From Obelidium mucronatum (lineage: Eukaryota > Chytridiomycota > Chytridiomycetes > Chytridiales > Chytriomycetaceae), in assembly GCA_025765595.1 (NCBI GenBank), contig JAIVFH010000341.1:1-26356 (forward strand): 26,356 nt of DNA, given 5' to 3'. Every line of letters begins with the position of its first letter. Position 1 is the stretch's first letter. Positions 1-8,002 of the stretch are shown here, in pieces. The notes beneath the pieces were generated by a model, which worked only from the letters and a program-made list of their open reading frames with translations, searched no databases and was not told where the DNA came from. The position numbers and the translations under genes are program-made.

Positions 1-76
1 TTTTGACCTGAGTAATCATGTTTTACTAATTTAATTTTCCGGCTGCTGCCATGTCATGCTTGCCCACCTGAAAAAT

Positions 77-380
77 CAACTAACGCAAATAATGGAAGCT
101 CTAAAATAAGGCAAAAAAAGAATTGACTCAAACCCTGATTAATGCCTAGTAAGCAGTACAGATTGCAGGCAGACTCATGATTGTTTGACATCTTCTGGGA
201 TTGCAACACTTGTAAGCAGAAAATCTCTTTTTAGGGGTGTTTGCGATAAGTCAGAAGTTCTATTTTAATTGCCCCAAAATTAAAAGAGGCTGTCTTCTTA
301 AAATCTTGACTAAGTCCTAATTTCTCTGGAGTTGCAACCTGCACTGCGAAGAAGCAAAGCAACTGAGCGCATGTCTCTAG
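77..380 (+). repeat. Dispersed repeat, copy 1 (inverted middle relative to copy 2)
   Basis: This stretch matches 4690-5023 in three blocks. Positions 77-195 match 4690-4812 in the same orientation. Positions 197-314 match the reverse complement of about 4828-4954. Positions 315-380 match 4956-5023 directly again. It ends in a short core (331-380, reading TGCACTGCGAAGAAGC and then ATGTCTCTAG) that recurs at 3198, 4982 and 6782. No credible coding frame was seen. It is probably a degenerate non-autonomous transposable element; the family is unknown. Confidence 0.7.
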
Positions 381-861
381 TCAAGTTGCTGATTGTGTCG
401 TACATAAATAGGTCATTCCAGTCGATGAGGTTATATATCTGTGAGTGTTTCATTTGGGAGGTTGGCAGGCTGTTAGGTTGTTTTGCTTTCTGTTTGACTA
501 GTCCTAAACAACTTTTCCACAACGGTTTGTACGCGTCAATGCAGCCCCATGACCATCAGGTAACATGACAGGTCAAACTGAACCCACTTACATATTAAGA
601 GGAATAATAAAAAGAATTTAAGCTATGGGTGTGTTAGAAAATAAGTTGGATGCATTTCAGGGGGCACAACAAATTAAATACCAAGAGGAATTAGTTGTAC
701 ATATTTTTATTATAAAAATTAATATGGAAAAATATAAGATTAGAGTTACATGGCAATGAAGCTTTAGAGAGCTAAGAAGAAGAAAAAGGAAGGGGAAATC
801 TAAAAACTTTCTGTTGATAACATAAGCAATCAAGAGAGAATTTTTAGGCAGGGAGACTGTA
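381..861. other. Gene-free AT-rich stretch
   Basis: No gene, tRNA or recognisable element was found here. The open frames are short and have no protein-like composition. The sequence is AT-rich with purine runs around 775-800. Confidence 0.6.
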
Positions 862-1030
862 GCTTTATTTATTTATTGTATTGTATTCTATTGTATTGTA
901 TTTGTATTGTATTCTCTTGTATTCTATTGTATTGTATGGTATTGTATGGTATTCGTATATCAGCTACGGTCTCCCAACCAACTATGGTATAGTATAGTAT
1001 AGTATTGTATTGTATTGTATTGTATTGGAT
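862..1030. repeat. TATTG pentanucleotide microsatellite
   Basis: The stretch consists largely of degenerate tandem TATTG/TATTC/TATGG units. A non-repetitive insert of about 30 bp lies near 957-985 (CAGCTACGGTCTCCCAACC). The minus-strand open frame over it is only an artefact of the repeat. Confidence 0.85.
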
Positions 1031-1044
1031 TGGAATTATTAGTA

Positions 1045-1132
1045 TATAGCAGGTAGAAAGTGTGCACCCTTTCTGCAAGAATGTATGAGATGAGTTATTG
1101 CATGGTATTGTGGGTCAGGGGGGTGGGACTCA
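1045..1132 (+). repeat. Short dispersed repeat, copy 1
   Basis: It starts with GTAGAAAGTGTGCACCCTTTC and ends with TCAGGGGGGTGGGACT. The same two ends occur in inverted overall order at 2445-2520, with the same spacing. A third, weaker copy of the first motif lies at 2656-2695. The first motif is itself nearly palindromic. It is likely a small non-autonomous element; the family is not recognised. Confidence 0.5.
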
Positions 1133-1344
1133 GACACTTGGCTTGTTTCTGAAAAAAAGCCCGTGAAAAATTTGTTAGTTGTAACGTTACAGTGAAGGCT
1201 TGTGGCTGCAGATGTGACGTTACATCAAGGCAGGTATTACGGAAACTTAACAAAATCAATAGTTATGTGTAGCCACAAGTCTTTTACCTTGATTCTGGAA
1301 GAATAAAGTGGAAAATAGAGTAGAAAATTTTTATAGTAGTCAAT

Positions 1345-1425
1345 CTGTGATCAAAAGCGGGGTTTAAACCTGGGGTTCCTCTGTAGGCTATCCAGTTTAA
1401 CACCACTCTACCATTCGCACATGCT
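1345..1425 (-). mobile_element. tRNA-derived (SINE-like) head
   Basis: On the minus strand an A-box-like motif TGGTAGAGTGG (1413-1403) fits TRGYNNARNNG exactly. A B-box-like GGTTTAAACCC (1370-1360) follows 43 nt later, matching 9 of 11 consensus positions. The acceptor and T stems do not pair well, so this is not an intact tRNA gene. The bases before the B box (CCCCAGG) are the same as in the second tRNA-like site at 6322-6369, which suggests one SINE family with an internal Pol III promoter. No clear tail or target-site duplication was identified. Confidence 0.45.
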
Positions 1426-1439
1426 GAATAAAATACAAG

Positions 1440-1870
1440 AATCACAAAATGGGCTTCAAAAGTTGTGAAACTGATGAGGGAATGGTGGGTGTTGGTTGGT
1501 TGGTGCAGCAAAAAAAAAAAAAAACCAAAAAAAAGTCGCAGCTAGAGGGGCTGGAGGGAATTGAAAGAATGTGAGGCATACCAAAAGTAGGTCTTACGGT
1601 TTGAAGATTGTTGGTTAATGGTGTGGTGTTGTGACTGGTGTTGTGACTGGGTTGGGCACCTGTTGCAATTTTTTTTAATGTTAGCAAAACAAAAAAAAGT
1701 CGGAGCATCAAATAAAATAGAGAAAAATCAGAGAAAAATCTGGGAGGGTTTTAAAAGTTGCGAAACTGATGGAAACGCACTCAGAAAAAAAATAGGTGCA
1801 GGTGGGTGTTGGTTGGTGCAACAAACAAAAAAAACAAAAAAAAAGTCGCAGCTAACCAAACAGAACATCC
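1440..1870 (+). repeat. Direct repeats rich in poly(A) and GTTGG
   Basis: Positions 1448-1545 (AAAAGTTGTGAAACTGATG, then GGTGGGTGTTGGTTGG, an A-rich run and AAGTCGCAGCTA) recur at about 1752-1855 with the same order of motifs. A shorter A-run plus AAGTCGGAGC copy lies at 1690-1707. The open frames here are low-complexity and not credible genes. Confidence 0.6.
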
Positions 1871-1891
1871 CTCAATGAGAGATAATAAAAA

Positions 1892-2340
1892 TTATTTACC
1901 AGAAGTAAGGGATGAAACCAGAGACCTGGCAAAGGCAACAGCAGAAGGAGGATCATGTGGTCTGAGAAGTCCCAGCAGTAGCCTCATCAGCATAGAAGCC
2001 ACATTTCCCACATTGGCACAGAGATCTTTTAATTGCATAATTGTTGCAATGTACTCCTTGGACTTGATCATTCCCTGCTTGATCCTTTCATATTCAGGGT
2101 CTCTGTTGATTGGTTTGATATTCAACAGCTTAACAAAGGTTGAGATTGAAACACCAATCTCATTGCTCTCTTTTATTCTAAATAGGAGGTATTTAGCAAC
2201 TGATTAGAAGGCAGGTTGATGATTGGAGAGGCAGCATACAAATAAAGTTGGAAGACAGGCTGATCAGCATAAGCTAACACAGAACCCTGGACTTGGAGGT
2301 ATTGCCCCTCCAATTTCGTCACTCTGGAGTCACTTGGTGG
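1892..2340 (-). pseudogene. Possible decayed exon or protein remnant, unassigned
   Basis: A minus-strand frame of about 103 codons, open from about 2200 down to the stop at 1892, has protein-like composition. It has mixed helical segments (for example KLLNIKPINRDPEYERIKQG and SKEYIATIMQLKDLCANVG). It begins right after an AG acceptor-like site and has no ATG near its 5' end. Immediately upstream (about 2340-2205) another minus-strand frame, also protein-like (VTKLEGQYLQVQGSVLAYAD), runs out of phase with it. Either an intron or a frameshift separates the two. I do not recognise the family. Chance open frames remain a possible explanation. Confidence 0.3.
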
Positions 2341-2444
2341 CATATGGGATGGTGTTGGTGTTGGCTGGTGGTTGGCTGGTGGTGGGCTGGTGGTTGCACA
2401 AATTTTGATCTCTTTGACTTTTGCAAATATGCAAAACTGGAAAT

Positions 2445-2520
2445 GGCAGTCCCACCCCCCTGATTGTGGGTATTGTATGAAGCAATGCATAGCATGTAGA
2501 AAGTGTGCACCCTTTCCACC
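2445..2520 (-). repeat. Short dispersed repeat, copy 2 (inverted)
   Basis: This is the inverted counterpart of 1045-1132. It carries AGTCCCACCCCCCTGA at its left end and GTAGAAAGTGTGCACCCTTTC at its right end, with a similar spacer containing GTATTGTATGAAGCAATGC. The presence of both orientations within 1.5 kb suggests a mobile origin. Confidence 0.5.
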
Positions 2521-2525
2521 AGCCA

Positions 2526-3070
2526 GTGCACTGTCTTGTATTGTATACAGAATAGTAGGTGTGTTGTATTGTGTATAATGTGAAGTGTGTAGTGTATAGG
2601 AAATAGAGTATAATATATAGTGTATAATGTATAGTGATAATGCTTAGTGATAATGCAAGCAAAAAGTGTACACCCTTTTTACCAGCTAGTATTCAAGTAG
2701 ATTCAACTGGAAGTATTTTGGTTTAGTAATAGATTTAATTTAATTAAAGTAAAACCTGGGTTTAGCATCTGAGCCAAAGAAGACATCAACCAGTAGAATG
2801 CTTTTTTTTGAAGGGCAAAGTTCCTTCTTTTATACTTTTTTGTTTGGAAGGGTGCATGCCTTTTTCATTTTCAAACAACTTTCATTACAAACAAGGTCAT
2901 TACAAGACAAAATATTCATTACAAGTGCCTTCCTAAAACAAATAGTCATAACAAGAGAAAAGTCATTACAAGTTAATAACAAGAAAAATTTTCTTTTGTT
3001 TTAATTTTAATTTTAATTTTAATTTTAATTTTTTAAAATGTTTATTTTTATTTATTTATTTATTAACTGT
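2526..3070. repeat. Gene-free stretch of simple and interspersed short repeats
   Basis: Positions 2535-2660 are GTATAATG/GTATAGTG-type degenerate repeats. Positions 2880-2985 hold about six copies of a decamer close to TCATTACAAG, irregularly spaced by 15-29 bp. Positions 3000-3031 are TTTAA tandem units and 3045-3064 are TTTA units. No gene was found. Confidence 0.7.
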
Positions 3071-3197
3071 TTTATTTGCTTTATTTAGTAACTTGTATTT
3101 TATTTCTTTGCTTTTTGATAATAAGTTTAGTTTTAATAGTTGCGGCTGGGCAGTAAGCTGGTTTCACTTGGTTTGGCTTAAACAAGGTTCCATTGGG

Positions 3198-3292
3198 CTG
3201 CAACCTGCACTGCGAAGAAGAAAAGTGACTGACCGTATGTCTCTAGTGTATTTTTCTTTGAATTCTTTGTCTGGTCTTCTGCGGAACCATTA
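3198..3292 (+). repeat. Dispersed repeat core, copy 2
   Basis: The core GCACTGCGAAGAAG...ATGTCTCTAG is followed by GAATTCTTTGTCTGGTCTTC and GGAACCA. This arrangement recurs at 4982-5071. The downstream half is therefore part of the repeat in these two copies but not in copy 1 (331-380). Confidence 0.65.
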
Positions 3293-3455
3293 GGGGGGTT
3301 CAAAGTTGGATTTTTTTGGTATTGTTTTGTCCATGATTTTTTCCAAAAGAAAAAAGCATCTTGGTCGACCCTTTTTTGGGCTCGTTTTTTTTTGCAACGC
3401 TTTTTTCCAAAAATAGAAATGCCTCCCAAAATGACACACAACCATTGAAGAGAAA

Positions 3456-4119
3456 TTGGAGGCAATGTGTCCCAACTATAGCCAACTTGATCAGCTGTTT
3501 GGAGAGCGGCAAAACATTCAAGCTTCTGCAACAGAAGAAATAGACTGTCCTATCAATAACAATGCCAACTGTGGAAGCGAGTTGGAAGCTGCAGAGGAGG
3601 GTCTTGGAAGAGATGACACCGGTCAGTTTGAGGATGATGCCCTGTTTGAGAATGACCAATCAACCGAAGAGAAGTTATACTTCATTGGAAGATGCTGTGA
3701 ATTGAGGAAACCGAACTCCTGTTGGAATGTCAAGGAAGTGAAAAACCACTAGAACCAGAAGTAGCAGCAGTACCAGTAGCCTTGTGGATGGTTCTACATT
3801 AGTTTTGAATTCTAAAGCCAAGTCAACGGATCAGTGAACAACAGCGTTTATGCGTGCTCAAGAAGAACGGGATGCTACAGACTTCAAACAAATGAAGCAT
3901 GAAAACGAAATCCAAAGAGACGAATTAAAATTGAAGGAAAAAATGGATGGTGGGGCTTTGGAACTGAAACGAGAAGAGTTGGGACAACTTTTGGAAAGTC
4001 AAGCTTTGGAGAGGGATTTTAAGGAAAGGCAATTCCAAATAGAGGAAAAAAGGCTGGAAACTGCAAATGAGTTGGAGAAGCAGAAAATGAAGATGGGATT
4101 GATTCAGGCAGCCTCCTAA
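3456..4119 (+). pseudogene. Broken coiled-coil protein gene (transposon-associated type)
   Basis: Two plus-strand frames appear to be halves of one decayed gene. The first (3456-3752) encodes an acidic, low-complexity segment. The second is read from about 3744 and clearly from 3850 to the TAA at 4117-4119. It encodes a strongly charged coiled coil (motifs RAQEERDATDFKQMKHENE, ELKREELGQLLESQALERD, RQFQIEEKRLETANELEKQ). Between them the frame shifts near 3745 into a Ser/Thr-rich linker (TRSSSSTSSLVDGSTL), and a TGA at 3835-3837 interrupts that frame. An acidic or Ser-rich linker followed by a C-terminal coiled coil is common in Myb/SANT-like proteins associated with transposons. No DNA-binding domain is visible here, so the family assignment is inference. 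Confidence 0.45.
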
Positions 4120-4249
4120 TTTCTTTGATGCACATCTCTAATTCATTGTACAGGGCAATCCATGGGTTGTGTAATTGTGCTCTCTTAGTTTCCTTGCCAC
4201 ATATTCTGGTTGGGAGAGTTTCTAACGCAATCTTGTTCATTACTTCCAT
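4120..4249 (-). mobile_element. LINE-like coding fragment, copy 2
   Basis: The minus-strand translation contains KRAQLHNPWIALYNELEMCI. This aligns with KRKQIHNQWIALYINLEICI in the remnant at 5311-5565, and the flanking residues (NKIALETLPT against HIALKMLPT) also align. Two diverged copies of the same coding element are therefore present about 1.3 kb apart. It abuts the stop of the coiled-coil pseudogene on the other strand. Confidence 0.5.
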
Positions 4250-4457
4250 GTGAGGGTGTATTGGGAAACTCTTGGAAGAGGCAACCTGTTCAGAAGAAAA
4301 CCAAGTGATATTTTGAGTTTTGTTTTTCTTTGATTTTTCTTAGTTTTTTGGATTCTTCTTTGATTTTTGGATAGTTGCATAAAAATATCTTGTAAAATTT
4401 TATTTACCCTTTTAAATGAATTTATTTTAGATTTCGCATGGTGTTTTATGTTTAATA

Positions 4458-4680
4458 GTGCTAATAGGGCCCCAATAGGAGTCCTACTAGGAGTTGTATT
4501 ATTGCCATTTGGTTTCTCAGACAAATGCTACTAGGAGCGGTCCTATTTGCTCATTTGCAATTAGGAGCACTAGTAGGGCCCCTAATTGTGGCCGATTAGG
4601 CTCAGAATTGGACCAAAACCTAATCGACCCAATTCGGAGCCCAATCGGACCCCGAATTGCGCATGCCGCTCGGAACCCCG
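4458..4680. repeat. Cluster of palindrome-like CCTAATNGGNCC motifs
   Basis: About 220 bp are packed with variants of TAGGGCCCC, CCTACTAGGAG, CCTAATTG and CCCAATCGG, many self-complementary (for example AGTAGGGCCCCTAAT). It ends directly at the start of dispersed repeat copy 3 (4690). The plus-strand frame across it (4494-4685) looks like a by-product of the repeats. The function is unknown. Confidence 0.45.
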
Positions 4681-4689
4681 GCTGATTTC

Positions 4690-5071
4690 ATCAACTAACA
4701 CAAAAAATGGAAGCTCTAAATAAGAATGGACTCAAGGCCAGATTAATGCCTAGTAAGCAGTACAGATTGCAGGCAGACTCAGGATGAGAATCTGTCTGCT
4801 TTTGGCTTGTTTGACATCTCTTGGTCATTCCCCAAGATTTTTAATTTGGAAACAAAGAAGACAGCCTCTTTTAATTTTCTGGCAATCAAAATAGAAATTC
4901 TGACTTATCGCAAACATCCCTAAAAGAATTTTTCTGCTTTCGCATTGCAATCCCATAAAGTTCTAATTTATCTAGAGTAAATTGCACTGCAAAGAAGCAA
5001 AGTGACCTAGTGAATGTCTCTAGTATTGACTTCTCCTTGAATTCTTTATCTGGTCTTCTGTGGAACCACTC
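4690..5071 (+). repeat. Dispersed repeat, copy 3 (full length)
   Basis: Positions 4690-4812 match 77-195 directly. About 4828-4954 match 197-314 as the reverse complement. Positions 4956-5023 match 315-380 directly. Positions 5030-5071 match 3252-3292. This copy joins the modules seen separately in the other copies and so may be closest to the full element. It contains no intact ORF. Confidence 0.65.
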
Positions 5072-5079
5072 CCCTGCAT

Positions 5080-5999
5080 TTGTTTTGTAACTTCTTTCTT
5101 GACTTCCATGCTATCAAATTTGATGTACTGTTGCCATCTTGGTTGGTGACTTTAATTCTATCATGTGAAATCTGTCAAGGACACTGTTGAGGAATTGCTT
5201 TGTGTTTTTGTTCATTCTATTGTTCCTTGCTGCCACATTTTCTGCAATCATTTGGCTTGTGCTGTCGCACTTTCCATTTTCTTCCTAACCTTGTTTTGCT
5301 GTTCAACTAACTAATATATTGTTTCTCTTCTTGTTGTTTCTAGGGGTATGTCTTTTTGGTTGTCAGGCTGTGGTCTGGCCCATTTATGTTCTGTTTTTCC
5401 TAGTGCCTTTTGCAGTCGTTTCTTGTTTTGTCTAGAAATTCCTTTGGTGCTGTCATTAGAGTTTTTGACCTCTCTGATGCAGATTTCAAGGTTGATGTAG
5501 AGTGCTATCCATTGGTTGTGTATTTGTTTCCTCTTTGGCTCCTGGCCACAACCCGTTGGTAGCATTTTAAGCGCAATATGTCAAGGGACTGTCGGAATTT
5601 TATCCATTGTCCCCCTTTTCTGATGTCCAGTCTTTTGTGGTTTCTGCATCATTAAGGTTTGCAGAACATAGTACCCATATTCCTTTGTCTTGGGTCTGCC
5701 ATCTGCTGAGTCTATTATTGTGTCTTTTGTGTTCTCCGCGTTATTGTCAGACAGCCAGTATGTGTTGACAATTCTGATTGTGCCTTTCTTAAAGGAGAGT
5801 GTTATTGCCATCAGGCTTGAGCTGATTTTTTCACATTTTGTGTTGTGTCTATTCCATTTCTCTGTTATTTGAATCCCCACCCCTGCAGATTTACGTGTAG
5901 TTCCTACTGTGTTTGTCCAGTATGATAGTCCCTTGAGTTTGCTGTTGTATGCATTCATTAGTTGCAGGTTGCTTGTCAACCTGTCATCATGATGTGAAC
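5080..5999 (-). mobile_element. Degenerate LINE-like retroelement (endonuclease-like region)
   Basis: The minus-strand frame 5979-5581, open upstream to about 5999, encodes a segment that looks like an apurinic-endonuclease-like (EEP) domain of non-LTR retrotransposons. It contains SAGVGIQITEKWNRHN, then SSSLMAITLSFKKGTIRIVN, the usual alternation of beta strands in that fold. After a stop the frame continues (5565-5311) with CGQEPKRKQIHNQWIALYIN and a basic linker. Further stop-broken coding-like sequence reaches about 5150. No reverse transcriptase domain is present. Several stops make it a dead fragment. The family assignment rests on pattern only. Confidence 0.45.
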
Positions 6000-6310
6000 C
6001 TGTCAGCAGTGCTGTTGGTGAAGCTGTTTAGGTTGTTAAAAACAGCTCATCACAGTTTCTTTGGAATAACAAAGAAAAAAGAAAAAAAGCCACTTTCTCG
6101 CAATATCATAAATTTTTAAAATAAAACCTTTGAAATCCTAGTTCTGCTTCCAGGTGTTGAAATACCCTAATTTCTCTGGATTTGCAATCTGTGTTGAGTA
6201 TTACGCATAAAAGATACAATATCACTTGAACTACTTAAAAGAGATTAGAAATAAAACTATAAGTTGTACGGATTGAATATTTCAACCCGAATCTATATTG
6301 TTAAAATAAA
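6000..6310. other. Gene-free AT-rich stretch
   Basis: No gene was found. Positions 6168-6195 (CCCTAATTTCTCTGGATTTGC) are a small fragment of the dispersed repeat segment seen at 316-340. The rest is AT-rich and unassigned. Confidence 0.5.
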
Positions 6311-6317
6311 AGGAGTT

Positions 6318-6375
6318 TCTGTGATTCGAACCTGGGGCATAACGCTCTCAAAGCTTGACTGCTGCACCAAATACA
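6318..6375 (-). mobile_element. tRNA-derived (SINE-like) head, second copy
   Basis: On the minus strand the A-box-like TGGTGCAGCAG (6369-6359) matches the consensus exactly. The B-box-like GGTTCGAATCA (6332-6322) matches 10 of 11 positions, 37 nt downstream. The half-arm CCAGG before the T loop has lost its partner, so it is not a functional tRNA. It shares CCCCAGGTT with the site at 1360-1376. It lies directly next to the repeat at 6418-6775 on the same strand. Confidence 0.5.
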
Positions 6376-6417
6376 TCTTTCCTGCATGCTCTCCATTTCA
6401 AAACACCATAATACATT

Positions 6418-6775
6418 GGCCGTGCACTGCCGAGATTAAGGGACGCCTTAACCAGAGATGGGTTATGCTTTTGGACCTTGGAGGCATGTGGTTTAACAGC
6501 TGCTCACATGTAGAAAGATGAATACATTTTGTAAATCTAACCTTTATTATTGAGTATTATTGCCGTCAGACGGCGATAAATTTCCCCTTCACTAATTTCC
6601 CCCAATTGGAAATCGCCATGTCAAGTTGATGCACCGCCTCAATGGCCAAATGGGATACGAGGTTTTCAACCTCAACAGGTCTCAATGGGACCATGTAAAT
6701 AAAAGCGGAGTCTGTGGCGGGGAAAAAGACATCAAGTTGTCTCCTGACAAACAATTAACCACATAAAGCTTACAT
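6418..6775 (-). mobile_element. Transposon-like repeat, inverted partner of 21800-22173
   Basis: The reverse complement aligns over its whole length with 21800-22173, with small indels. Shared stretches include CAGACTCCGCTTTTAT, GTTGAGGTTGA and CAATAATACTCAATAATAAAGG. The minus strand encodes an open frame (6754-6566, non-ATG start) with protein-like sequence (PVEVENLVSHLAIEAVHQLD, MAISNWGKLVKGKF). The other copy keeps most of this peptide but is broken by a 25 bp insertion, and differs by a 9 bp in-frame indel. It is probably the 3' coding end of a multicopy element. I do not recognise the protein. Confidence 0.65.
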
Positions 6776-6781
6776 CAACAA

Positions 6782-6824
6782 CTTGCACTGCAAAGAAGCA
6801 AAGTGACTGAGCGTGTGTCTCTAA
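6782..6824 (+). repeat. Dispersed repeat core, copy 4
   Basis: It carries TTGCACTGCAAAGAAGC, then AGTGACTGAGCG and TGTCTCTAAT. This is the same core as at 331, 3198 and 4982 and in the same orientation. It abuts the transposon-like repeat at 6418-6775. A weaker partial copy (GAACTGCGAAGCAGGAAAGTGAA) lies at 7785-7806. Confidence 0.65.
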
Positions 6825-7137
6825 TTTCAAAGAAAAAACCCCAACTGCAGTCAAATTGCTGCCCAAGAGCATTTAAGTGGTCAAAATCACACTAAAATGC
6901 CAGCTAACTTGGCGTTTTATAGATATTTTATCTTACCTGTGCATGGTTGCAGTGCAGGGTTCAAGTGGACCCCTACCCCGAACCCCGGAGCATTGGGGCA
7001 AGGGTGCCCCGCAGGGTGACCTCCGACCTTATCCAGAGGCGTAATAATACATTTTTAAAATAAATGGCGCAACACTTGGCTATTAACAACAATGGCAACC
7101 AAGCAAACCAACAGCAGCAACAACAACAGCTCTCTAT
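6825..7137. other. Stretch without a confident gene
   Basis: An imperfect inverted repeat (TAAAATGCCA...TGGCGTTTTA, about 6893-6919) and a GC-rich patch at 6955-7030 are present. A 25-codon plus-strand frame from 7063 encodes an Asn/Gln-rich peptide (NNNGNQANQQQQQQ). It runs up to the left end of the fold-back element at 7138, whose first bases supply its TAG stop. It may be a fragment of a truncated Q/N-rich coding region, or a plain CAA/CAG repeat. Confidence 0.4.
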
Positions 7138-7469
7138 GTAGGAATGCGAATCTGGATTATCTGGTTAAACATGGTCCCACCAGGATCAAACCTGGTTAAA
7201 CCTGAAATGGTTAGTAATCACATCAAAAAATCAGCAATTGTATTCAAAACAACAATCAAAAGAGACTATGAAAAGTTGCGAGATATCAGTTTAGAGGTCC
7301 CTTATTTCTACTCCAGTTACTTTGTGCGTGTTCTATTTCTATTCCAGCTACTTCCAATTTACAACCTGGTTAAACCTGGCCAGTTAAACCTGAAGACAGC
7401 CAGGCCACCTTAGACACCTAAATCTGGTCAGGTAAACCTGGACCAGGTAAACCTTTTCCGCATTCCTAC
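7138..7469. mobile_element. Fold-back (MITE-like) element, 332 bp
   Basis: The two ends are perfect 11 bp inverted repeats, GTAGGAATGCG (7138-7148) and CGCATTCCTAC (7459-7469). The flanks CTCTAT and CTCCAT are nearly identical and could be a degenerate 6 bp target duplication. Inside, CTGGTTAAAC/CCTGGTTAAACCTG motifs occur at 7161-7170, 7190-7203 and 7365-7378. Variants CAGTTAAACCTG and GGTCAGGTAAACC lie in the right part, so the subterminal regions are self-complementary. The centre has a 21 bp direct repeat (TATTTCTACTCCAGTTACTT and a variant, 7303-7352). It encodes no transposase, as expected for a non-autonomous element. Confidence 0.7.
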
Positions 7470-7728
7470 CTCCATGAAGCCAGACAAAAAAATCCTCTTG
7501 ACAAACAACCTCAACTCCTGTTGACCACACCTGGGTTACATCACATCTGCAAAGGACCTCCTCAACACACAAAATCTGATTTGTCCCCACAATTGAAAAG
7601 GAGCCATACTTTATATATTTATCTGTTACTAACTATCTTAATGCATTTTGTCAAAAGTGCCACAAACAAAGTCAGGATGATGGGAAGTTTGATTGATTCT
7701 TGGAGACTCTGTGGCGGAGTTGTCGGTT
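7470..7728. other. Stretch with a protein-like but unassigned minus-strand frame
   Basis: A minus-strand frame at 7590-7475 has a plausible protein composition (ILCVEEVLCRCDVTQVWSTG, VEVVCQEDFFVWLHGG). It has no ATG and runs into the fold-back element, which would have truncated it. No homologue is recognised. It may be a gene fragment or chance. Confidence 0.25.
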
Positions 7729-7782
7729 CAGGCAATTCCCATTACTGAGCCGTCAATGAGATTTTACATTAGAGTCTTCTTG
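7729..7782. repeat. 54 bp direct repeat, left copy
   Basis: This stretch (GGTTCAGGCAATTCCCATTACTGAG through ATTAGAGTCTT) is repeated at about 8251-8302 with four or five differences. The right copy lies in the 3' flank of the six-Cys secreted gene. The left copy may mark a duplicated gene end whose coding part was lost, or the flank of an insertion. Confidence 0.65.
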
Positions 7783-7926
7783 TGAACTGCGAAGCAGGAA
7801 AGTGAATTTATTACTCACCCAAAATCGGGGCTGGTGGATATGGCTGGCGACAGACTTCGACGGAACTCCGACACTGGTTCTCGAAGCTCCGCAGGGCCGG
7901 TCCACAGTCAACCTGCGCCATTTCCG

Positions 7927-8002
7927 TCCTCCTTCTCTCTCTTCTCTCTTCTCTCTCTCTCAGTCTCTCTTTCTCTCTCTCTCTTCTCTCTCTCTCTGTT
8001 CT
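7927..8002. repeat. CT-rich microsatellite
   Basis: The stretch is almost pure (TC)n with a few TTC units. The long charged Arg/Glu frame on the minus strand and the Ser/Leu frames on the plus strand over it are artefacts of the repeat. Confidence 0.9.

Noticed and set aside
869..1078. Minus-strand Tyr/Asn/Thr-rich frame
   Set aside because: It is a translation of the TATTG microsatellite.
6318..6375. Functional tRNA gene
   Set aside because: The A and B boxes are good, but acceptor and T stems do not pair, so a degenerate tRNA-derived element fits better.
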